From Pseudevernia furfuracea (taxonomy: Eukaryota; Ascomycota; Lecanoromycetes; Lecanorales; Parmeliaceae): a stretch of 64,000 bases of DNA. The stretch's first letter is position 1. Every line of letters begins with the position of its first letter. The notes under the pieces were generated by a model. The model searched no databases. It was not told where the DNA came from and saw only the letters and a program-made list of their open reading frames with translations. The position numbers and the translations under genes were made by a program. The stretch is taken from NCBI GenBank assembly GCA_022315425.1, contig JAIUPT010000032.1, positions 186,001 through 250,000 of the forward strand, given 5' to 3'. Shown here in pieces: positions 56,711 through 64,000 of the stretch.

Positions 56711-57795
56711 TAAGTTCCCAGGGAGCTGTCATTTCGTCACCGAGGTTGTTTCAGAGCGCTCATCATGAATCGATTCGTATTCAATCGAACATCTTCCCTT
56801 ACTGTATGGAGTGCTAGAATAATGGTAAAGGAGATTTACCTTAGGCAGCTAAGGTGGAATTCAGGCCATTTCTGCTGGTTAGCGCCCGGCCTGTCGATAT
56901 AGCACAGTTGATGCATAGAGGAAATTTCATAGTCCCCAAATGCAGCAAAAGCAAGCTCTCTTTCTATGACTATTGACCTGGTTTGATCTACCCTTCGTGA
57001 CAGAGAAATTTCAATCTCACTATAATTCCGAAGTTCTGCAATCAAACAAGTCATTCATGAAAAGCGATAATGCTAACTTTTTGAGTCTTTCTTGCCTTGC
57101 ACACTTTTATAGATTGACACTAGAGTAAGTTAACCCTTCATCTCAGAAATCGTCGGATATAGACATTATTTGACGCGGGAAACACACAGTTTCCCTTCAC
57201 TCAAATTGATGATCAATTAGGGCTCGCTCCATTACAAGTGTCGCATCTTTTAGGCATCGCACCTCTGAGGTCCAATAACATGTAAGTCGCACGACGCTGA
57301 AACACGACAATGCTAGAGCCACGGTCAGAGGTGAGAAGACCAGTATCGCTTCGTTCCTTCATTCGTGGCGGGACAACTAGGTAGTCATGGTGATCGTGGA
57401 CAGCGTAGAGCTAGAAGTGAGGGGCTCTATAGGGGGATAGGTCGGAGAGGTTGGCGACGCGGCAGTTGAGTGATTCTTAGACTTCTGACGAGTCTTCACG
57501 CTTCACCCTAGATCCATCGTTCAAGGCCTTAATGAGCCTTAAGGTCTTGATAAGTCTTAGAGTCTTTATAGCTTTGCATTAGTCTTGACGGCGGTTGAGA
57601 TGGTCTGCCACTAATCATAACCACAATCCCTGCGTCAAGAGCGGGGATAGACTAGAGCCCGTCGACACTCAGGGATGAGGAACGAACATGGCCTATAGAA
57701 AGGAACGAACATGGCCTATAGAAAGGATAGGCTCTGTCCTATTTTGTTCTGCTTGCGCATACAAACCAGCCACTTTGGTGAAATACATATTCATA
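56711..57795. other. Intergenic, no supported gene
   Basis: Includes a 23-bp tandem duplication (57679-57724) just upstream of the methyltransferase relic and several short CTTAAG/AGTCTT repeats at 57520-57590. Open frames here have no family character. Confidence 0.4.
57679..57724. repeat. Exact 23-bp tandem duplication
   Basis: The unit GGAACGAACATGGCCTATAG plus AAA is present twice without a gap, about 70 bp before the ATG of the methyltransferase relic. Confidence 0.9.
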
Positions 57796-58750
57796 ATGTC
57801 TGAGCTCAATGAATATGCAGTCAAGAAAGCGGACAACAAAGATGTGGAATACAATCTACCCAGAAACGAGTAAGCAATTCTCGGCACATGATATCACATC
57901 TCGTACCACGGGCGTCTAATCATGATTCACAATGCCAGCGCTGCAGAGCATACCCACTTGAACGACCAAGCAGCCGAAAGGCAAGATCATCCACGCACCG
58001 CTCTCGAGTCCAACCAAGATACTTGACGTAGGTTGTGGCACGGGTATTGTAACGCGCCATTTGGGTTCAATCTACCCTTCCGCCTCCGTCTATGGCATCG
58101 ACATATCGCCTGTCCCTCCCACGACTACTTCCGACGCCATCTCCTCGACGCTACTGAGTGTCGAATACATTATCGGCGATATCCGCAAACTGGCCGAAGA
58201 AGACGAACGGCTAAAGGCTGGAAACTTCGATTGCATCCTCCAGCGTCTGCTGGTATGCGGAATGACACAATGGCAATCTTACGTTTCACAAATGACCACC
58301 TTACTCCGCCCGGGCGGCTGGCTCGAAATCCATGATTATGCTGAGGTCTGGTACAGTGCCAACAAATCTGACCGAGTGGTTAGCGGTGACTAGAAATGGC
58401 AACATGCTATGCGTCGCGGCGCTGCCCAACTTGATCTTGATCTTGATATTGGGCTCCACGCTGAGAGCTACATGCTGAAGGCAGGGTTGGTAGATGTGAG
58501 GGTGGAGAAGTATAAGGTTCCTTTCGGGACATGGATGGCTGACGAGAGGCCCGAGACGAGGCGGATCGGCGTAGACCAGGACCGCGATCTGGGTGGAGTT
58601 TTTAGTGGAAGTATCTTGCCTGGCGTCACGAGGAAATTGGGGCTGGAAGAGGCAGAGATGGAGGAATTGAAAGACGAATGTAGGCGTACTTTGCAGGGGG
58701 AGGAGGGGAAGTATTGGTGGTTTTATGTTACGGTGGGGAGAAAAGAATGA
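57796..58750 (+). pseudogene. SAM-dependent methyltransferase relic (class I, fungal LaeA-like type)
   Basis: Exon 57796-57869 (MSELNEYAVKKADNKDVEYN) joins 57939 on (GTAAGC..GCCAG) to DAAEHTHLNDQ. Then some ten family residues are missing and the register changes (about 57961-58000) to KGKIIHAPLSSPTKILDVGCGTGIV, SAM motif I. Motifs continue: YGIDISPVPP, YIIGDIRKLAEED, FDCILQRLLVCGMTQWQSYV, LLRPGGWLEIHDYAEVWY. At 58391-58393 a TAG stands where TGG is expected (GD, stop, KWQHAMRRGAAQ). The rest of the protein is intact to GKYWWFYVTVGRKE, stop 58750. Two disabling changes mean it is not expressed in full. Such enzymes are common in secondary metabolism or as LaeA-like regulators; the substrate is unknown. 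Confidence 0.8.
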
Positions 58751-59902
58751 TTCCAGAAAGTAAATATCTTTCACTTGTGCTGAGTCCTCACATGGTAAAA
58801 GCGTACTGCAATCTCATGCATAAAGTAAATTTCACAAACTCTAAATCCCAAAAGTTCAAAGCTCTCGTTCATTCTGTGTGCGCATACGTTTGTAGGTATC
58901 GAAATCAGCTCTTCTTCATTCTCTTACAGATACAATGACGAGTGTTAGGGGAATACTTCAACAACTCCACCTGGAATTTCCATTCTCTATGCACAAATCA
59001 TGCTAGATTCTCTTCCAAATCGCTGCCGGTATCCCGCTTATCATAATGGGGTCGGAAATAGCCCAGGTAGTGTGCTAGCTCTCAACGTCGCACCCAAGAA
59101 TGCTCGATATCAGCGCAACAACGAGTCTTCCTGAATGAGCAAGCTAGTGGTTCGCGCACAATAGATCGTTCTCGAGAAACGACCACGGAAGCGATGAGTT
59201 GATACTTGATTCCTGGAATATAAGGAAAGTATGTGAACTTGCCTCTATCTCGATTAGTGTCGTTAATTCGCACGTGACAAACGAACTAAATCGACAAAAC
59301 ATGAGGCTATACAGAACTCGTAGATAGTTGAGTGAGCCGTTCAACGTCAGGATTTTGAGTCAACAGAGGCCTAATCAGACCTGTTCTTGTATTTTAGCGC
59401 TAGAAAACTCCCATGCTTATAGAAGCACAGACCTGAAATGAAAAACGAAGTTATATACATATAACGGGCGTGAGCGAGCGAGACGAAGGAATACTATTGC
59501 TCTGAAAGAGATCAATTCGAATGAGGAGTCAAACGCTGATGAAATACAGCTACTTATACTGCTCTCAAATAAGATCTATACCCTGCAAAGAACACGTCTA
59601 CCAAATCCATGAATAGCATCAAAACCCGCCATGTGATATGCGCTATTAAGGCCCACTAAATCCCTGTCAAGCAGGGCCGACTATTGCTACTTTCTGTTAA
59701 CGATCAAAAGAGCAAGGCTTCATTGTTTTTTGCTGGGGTTCTTCCTTCCTCCTATGATTTCAAATACTTGAGAAAAATATGAGCGACGCATCTAATATTT
59801 GGATTCATCCACCCTCACGCTAACCTTCCACCTTGCTATACTGGTACTGCGAGCACTTAACATCAAGGAAATGCCGACCTTCCAACCTCTTTCGTTCTCA
59901 TC
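58751..59902. other. Intergenic, no supported gene
   Basis: AT-rich, without open frames of family character on either strand. Confidence 0.5.
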
Positions 59903-60342
59903 TCAGGGGCGGAAGCGGTAAGATGGGGTCACCGGGCGCGGCAAACGGCGTAGCGCACGCGAACCATCCCTGGTATCCATATACTGAGGCGAATCCTCGT
60001 CCAACAGATCATCACCCACAATCATTTCTTGCTCCTCGTCGAGCCTCCGATAAGCATGAGATATACTCTCTTGAGTCAATCCGGACACTTGGGCTATATC
60101 CCTTATCCTCAAGCGCTGACACACTAGGTGCGACGCCATGTACACACACGCTGCTGCAAGGTTGAAGTTGTCGAAGGAATTGGCTTTTGGATGGCATCCA
60201 AATACCAAACCCTCGCGGCCACTAAACTAGTGATGTCTCTGACAAGGTGCATGGTTAATCCGAAGCCGAGACCGTCACAAATCCAATCGACATGCTCGTG
60301 GAGGGGTTCTAGACTGGCCTCCCTCTCTTGCTCTTTTTCCAT
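59903..60342 (-). pseudogene. TFIIB-like cyclin-fold protein, frameshifted
   Basis: From ATG 60342 the frame gives an acidic N-terminus and WICDGLGFGLTMHLVRDITSLVAARVWYL, the first helices of a cyclin-like repeat. The next helices are one base off: NSFDNFNLAAACVYMASHL (about 60175-60120). Then comes IRDIAQVSGLTQESISHAYRRL, the helix-turn-helix-like end of a TFIIB repeat, to a stop at 59903. A one-base change near the AAAAG at about 60190 would join them. The Zn ribbon and B-finger of true TFIIB are absent, so this is a TFIIB-related accessory protein or a fragment. I see no intron that explains the shift. Confidence 0.5.
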
Positions 60343-60461
60343 TTCTATATACTCTTCTTCGTTGTATTCGTCATTGTTGGAAAATGCTGCAGCACTGTGT
60401 TGTAGCTATCTCGCATGATGGCAAATATGACTATATAAGTAGCTTTTACACCACTCCATAG

Positions 60462-60791
60462 TTAAAAAGAGTCATCCCAAAAGCGGTCTTCGTCCTCGTA
60501 GGCGGTTACTACGTCGGTCTCAGTCTCATCTTCGGAGTCCTTGTAGTCACTCTTAAAGAACTCATGTCGACATATAGGACATGTATTGTGCTCGTTTAGC
60601 CAAGTCTCGATGCAGTTAGAACCGACCGTGTGGTTTTTGTTGCACGGTAAACGGATCTTTCTCTCGACCTTTCCTGTTTCCGATGATGCCGTGCCGTACT
60701 CTTCCTTGCAGATTATGCATTCTTCACCTTCTTCCACTTGCACACTGTTCGCAATGTCCACAATTGAAGAGATGAGTTCTTGTTTATCCAT
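60462..60791 (-). CDS. RING-H2 finger protein
   Basis: A 109-aa frame from ATG 60791. Residues 1-22 are helical. The RING-H2 follows: CIIC, a 17-20 residue loop, PCNKNHTVGSNCIETWL, then the CPIC pair. This fits C-x2-C…C-x-H-x2/3-H-x2-C…C-x2-C type zinc chelation with the Trp that contacts E2 (ETWL). The tail is acidic and ends in DRFWDDSF. The expected role is an E3 ubiquitin ligase or its substrate-docking subunit. It lacks a TM segment. An upstream start in the same frame has no ATG, so 60791 is the start. Confidence 0.78.
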   Translation of the reverse strand: MDKQELISSIVDIANSVQVEEGEECIICKEEYGTASSETGKVERKIRLPCNKNHTVGSNCIETWLNEHNTCPICRHEFFKSDYKDSEDETETDVVTAYEDEDRFWDDSF

Positions 60792-62478
60792 GACTGTGAT
60801 TGAGTTTTGGCGGTTGGAGGTTTTTTGCAGATTCGTATTTGTAGTTGTGGCGGAATAAGTTGAGTTGAGTATTTTGGGCTTGGGAAGAAAGGAAAGAGAG
60901 CACCGACTATTTAACGGCAGCACTTCAACACTCGCACCTCGAGCAGATACTTCGTAATATTAGACCTTTATCTTTGAACAGTTGATCTATGTCTTTTGTC
61001 TAGCATTGTGCGTTGCGATTCCCGTCATTGTTCTCTTCTGACTGGACAAGCCTTTGTGAAACCTAGATATGTTGATATTACTGACTACAAGCTGGACTAG
61101 TCCAACATCTGTCCTTGTTCAGACGAAGGAGGCAGTTTGAAATTCTTATGCATTTGATCGGTCGAGTGAAAGATGCCGTGGACTTCAACGGGGATTCCAT
61201 GAAGTACCCGCGGTCGATCATAAATTTGTTTGAAGACATCGCGCCATCCCAGCAACCCGAAGTAAAGGTAGGCAGCATTAAGGTGGTGCTACTTGCGTCT
61301 CTTGCGCACCCCAAAAGGTCGCAGCGTACCTTTTCACGTCGACTCAACGACAGAGAAAGTTGGAACTCATGTCAGCGACCACGAGACTCAAATCTGATCT
61401 CAAAGAGTATACTACTGACGAGATGTTCTGCAGTGGCTGGCACTTCACGTGGAATGTCGCTCAATCCATGGTGTCGATTCAGGAAAGTGACGGCTAAATA
61501 TGGAGTGAAAGCGTTGGAGTACTGCGATTCGTAGCTCTTCATCCCCTTGTTCCTATCATATTTAAGTTCGGTCCGTGACATGTCTCTATTGAGATGTATG
61601 AACGATTGATTAATTTTCTATGGAGAATGTGTGTGGAGGCTAATATATAGCCGTGTCTGCCTGGAGTAGTACTGCAGCATTTCCAACAGTCTCACCAGGC
61701 TGTCTTTTACATGAAAAATTTATGACTGACTGACATCTACAAGTTCAAATGTTCAGGAGATCGTTGCTCGAGGAGGGTTTGAAAAAAGTGGGTCAAGAAA
61801 GAGACAGAAGTAGACTCATCAATAACAATTGCGACATGTGGCAAGCTACCTTAGTAAGGATGCCTTGTGTCGTCTTAGCCCCGAGCCTTTGATGGGTTCA
61901 AAACCGCTTCGCCGAACAATGGCTTCGAAGTCGGTTTGCGGATACATCCGCTAAAGCAGACGAACACTCGAGGAGTTACGACGTCGATGAACGGGAACGG
62001 GCGAGATGCCTGTCGGCTGGAAATGACAGGGGGCTTGACCCGAGGGAGAGACCTGATTGAAAAGGAAATAGAGACTAACCATCAGAGATGGCAAGATGCC
62101 GAGCAAGATAATTTGAGAGCGCTTTTAATCTGAAATTCGAAATCATGCTTTGGTTAGAAGCGGCTACAACCAGAGACGTACTACCCAAGTACCACAACAC
62201 TTTGAGTCAGAGAAACCAGCATCCCGGAACACAAAAGGACATACCGCTCTAACATTCGGTGCAAAGCAGGTATTCACATCGCTAGATGGGTGAATGTATT
62301 GGAAACGAAAGTCCTAATTTTGGGTGAGTAGCTGGAAGAACAGAATCTGTTTTTCGAGTTCTGATGCCCTCAACAACCGCAACTGCAATCAATAATGGTA
62401 CAGCACCCATCCGCAGTTACCATCGATCAATGCAGTCCCGCTCAACGCTACCACTCGCTGCTCCTTAACTTTCCGCCC
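60792..62478. other. Intergenic, no convincing gene
   Basis: A + strand frame at 61115-61534 (about 139 codons) includes EILMHLIGRVKDAVDFNGD and SIINLFEDIAPSQQPEV. These recall the helical N-terminal domains of fungal STAND proteins, but the rest is not protein-like. It could be a further relic. The remaining stretch holds only short frames. Confidence 0.35.
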
Positions 62479-62865
62479 TTACCTCCATTGCCGAAACCGA
62501 AGCTCTGCAATCTCCTCGTTCCTCCTATCCTTCAAATCTCCCAATGCCTCCACCAATTCACTTTTCTCCTTCCTCATCTCCGCCCTCTTCTTCACACCCG
62601 TCTCTGCCCGCAACTCCATCGTCAACAACTGCACCTGCGTCTCGCATCGCGCGATCTTGATCTCGAATTCCTTGATCATGTTGCGCTCGACGCGGCGGGA
62701 GCATTCGGTGCAGCGCAAGGGCTCTGAGATGTTTTTGGTATAGGTGATGTGGAGACTGCAATGGTTGAGGGAGGGGTGGTTTGAAAAGAGGGGACAGGGT
62801 TCCGTGATTTCGACGTTACGCTCGTGACCGCACTGCGCGTATACTTGCTGTATACCCTGGCACAT
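62479..62865 (-). CDS. Small Cys/His-containing fungal protein of unknown function
   Basis: A 128-aa frame from ATG 62865. It starts MCQGIQQVYAQCGHERNVEITEPCP and continues with HCSLH and RCTECSRRVE, so six or more Cys and several His could bind one or two zinc ions in the first 75 residues. The second half is a charged coiled coil (KSELVEALGDLKDRRNEEIAELR). This head-and-coil design is found in many lineage-specific fungal proteins of this size. No signal peptide or TM helix. Function unknown; the regular codon use and the clean ATG make it a credible gene. Confidence 0.65.
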   Translation of the reverse strand: MCQGIQQVYAQCGHERNVEITEPCPLFSNHPSLNHCSLHITYTKNISEPLRCTECSRRVERNMIKEFEIKIARCETQVQLLTMELRAETGVKKRAEMRKEKSELVEALGDLKDRRNEEIAELRFRQWR

Positions 62866-63523
62866 TGTGTTGCCCAGATGAGAAGAGGTTGTGGTGAAGC
62901 GTGTAAAAATGTGGTTACAGATGGATTGAAGACAGTGTTTATGGAAGGTCCCGAAGGTGTGTGAGTAGTGAATGAGTGTGTGACATGTTATGCTCTCGGA
63001 AGAAAAGGCACCGTACGCTTTTGGAGGTCAAGACTGCTCAGAGGACAAAGGCATTGTCTATTAGAGTTGTCAAAGTTCCATTGTACATTTCCACGTTCTT
63101 TATACTTAGGACAATAACATCCTACCGCATTATGCGCACACTTCTTTCTGAAAGGGATGTCATTCAAAGCCATTAGCCATTGTCTTCTATCGAATAGCTA
63201 CAACAGCATCAAAACGTTTCTCAAAGAGCAGTCTACATTGATTGTCACGGAATCCTATTGCTTACACACTTAATTCCGCAACAGATAGTATCTGAGAGAT
63301 AAGCAGTCCCACTCGCAGATGAATGAAACTCTCCTGACCTGAGAAGAATTGTGGGAGGGAGCTGAGAGCGTAGAATCGCAGCACAACCACAGCCGCACAA
63401 TCATGCTTTTCTCCCCATCGGAAACGAACTGAATCCCATTCCCCATCCAGGTACCCCCCTTCTTTTTCGTCCAAAACAACAAAAACAGCAAAACCAACAA
63501 AACCAACAACAATCACGCCAACT
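62866..63523. other. Intergenic; 3' side of the edge gene
   Basis: An open stretch on the minus strand (63540-63262: MKWGVRVGVIVVGFVGFAVFVV…) encodes a hydrophobic helix and could be a small membrane protein or 3' UTR of the gene to the right. I cannot support it as a gene on its own. Confidence 0.35.
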
Positions 63524-64000
63524 CTAACTCCCCACTTCATACCTAAACCTCAAAACAAAACTCGCTATCCCCGCCCCCTCCATCTCAACCTCACTACTCA
63601 CCACCTCCCTCGGCCCATAGTCGAACATGAGAAACCAAACCTGACTCAGCACCTGCACTACCTGAAACCTCTTGATCGCGACCTCAGACTTGCAGCCGAA
63701 AATCGTCCACACGATACCGCTGGAGCGCGCATATACTCCGCGGATTGGCAAGAATGGATCACCTTCGGTGGCGATCAGGTGGTGGAGATCGCTGATGGCG
63801 TTGAGGATTTCGTCGCGGCGCGTGCGGGAGGTGATGGGGCCGAGGGTGGTGATGGTGAGGTTGAGGTTGCGGCCGGTGTCGACGGTGAGGGGGAGGTGGG
63901 GCCATATGGTGAGGGTGTTTGGTGGATTCTGAGGAGTTGTCGTGTTTGCTGTGGAGACGGGTAGGAGTGCTAGGGTGTTTGATGATGATGATGATGATGA
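63524..64000 (-). CDS. Partial CDS at the right edge, unknown Thr/Asn-rich protein
   Basis: The minus-strand frame is open from the window edge (Ser-run coded by the ATG-type triplet repeat) to a stop at 63524, 158 codons. It reads LALLPVSTANTTTPQNPP, NTLTIWPHLPLTVDTGRNLNLTIT, RTRRDEILNAISDLHHLI and RGVYARSSGIVWTIFGCKSE. The last part is beta-rich (VEMEGAGIASFVLRFRYEVG). The N-terminal part, probably with a signal peptide, is outside the window. Several N-x-T sites fit a secreted or surface protein. I do not recognise the family. Confidence 0.55.
   Translation of the reverse strand, partial: SSSSSSSNTLALLPVSTANTTTPQNPPNTLTIWPHLPLTVDTGRNLNLTITTLGPITSRTRRDEILNAISDLHHLIATEGDPFLPIRGVYARSSGIVWTIFGCKSEVAIKRFQVVQVLSQVWFLMFDYGPREVVSSEVEMEGAGIASFVLRFRYEVGS
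63981..64000. repeat. ATG/TCA triplet microsatellite at the window edge
   Basis: GAT/ATG triplets continue to the last base; within the minus-strand CDS they code for Ser (TCA). The repeat is likely to continue outside the window. Confidence 0.9.

Noticed and set aside
61115..61534. Possible STAND N-terminal domain fragment
   Set aside because: Only about 40 residues look right; the rest is not convincing and no other domain follows.
1..64000. tRNA, rRNA or intact transposon
   Set aside because: No cloverleaf with matching A and B boxes, no rRNA sequence and no transposase or reverse transcriptase motif was recognised by eye. A covariance or profile search would be needed to exclude them.

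Overview
This is a window of filamentous ascomycete nuclear DNA (Pezizomycotina; Leotiomycetes or a neighbouring class is my guess, not proven). The evidence is split genes with many short introns (mostly 47-75 nt) that have GT..AG borders and CTGAC/CTAAC-type branch sites, ATG starts without ribosome binding sites, and fungal-specific families: Zn2Cys6 regulator, KAR9-like, CRT10, GYP7, STAND/HET proteins and F-box-like LPxELRDxIY proteins. Genes lie on both strands with no operons. All exon structures were read by eye from splice signals and reading-frame continuity.

Layout. 1-10.6 kb is accessory: a four-TM protein (1.4-2.5 kb), four decaying copies of an F-box-like family, a stand-alone STAND N-terminal-domain protein (5.2-6.8 kb), and a large membrane protein with an early stop (8.6-10.6 kb). 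11-43 kb is a conserved core. It holds an SDR with a replaced catalytic Tyr, a Pumilio RNA-binding protein, a one-TM protein, the HUS1 checkpoint clamp subunit, a KAR9/GAS2-domain protein, an RWD-RING-IBR ubiquitin ligase (Itt1/RNF14 type), dolichyl-diphosphatase, CRT10, a FAD-dependent oxidoreductase and a GYP7-type Rab GAP. 43-64 kb is again accessory. It has a NACHT-ankyrin relic, a family of GC-rich hairpin-capable repeats, an ACC-synthase-like aminotransferase tail to tail with a Zn2Cys6 regulator, a GFA-domain protein, a 79-aa two-exon gene, an OMA1-like peptidase broken in its HEXXH motif, HET, methyltransferase and TFIIB-like relics, a RING-H2 protein, a Cys-rich small protein and a partial CDS at the right edge.

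The main biological picture is a housekeeping block flanked by decaying self-recognition and accessory genes. Several breaks are C:G to T:A changes (TGG to TAG, CAG to TAG, CAA to TAA), as repeat-induced point mutation would give. Others are single-base indels or transversions, so the decay has more than one cause. I found no tRNA, rRNA, CRISPR array or intact transposon. I did not find one convincing new molecular system; the best leads are the structured repeat family at 46 kb, the active-site loss in the OMA1-like gene, the Tyr-to-Phe SDR with a SUMO-motif acidic tail, and the aminotransferase/regulator pair.
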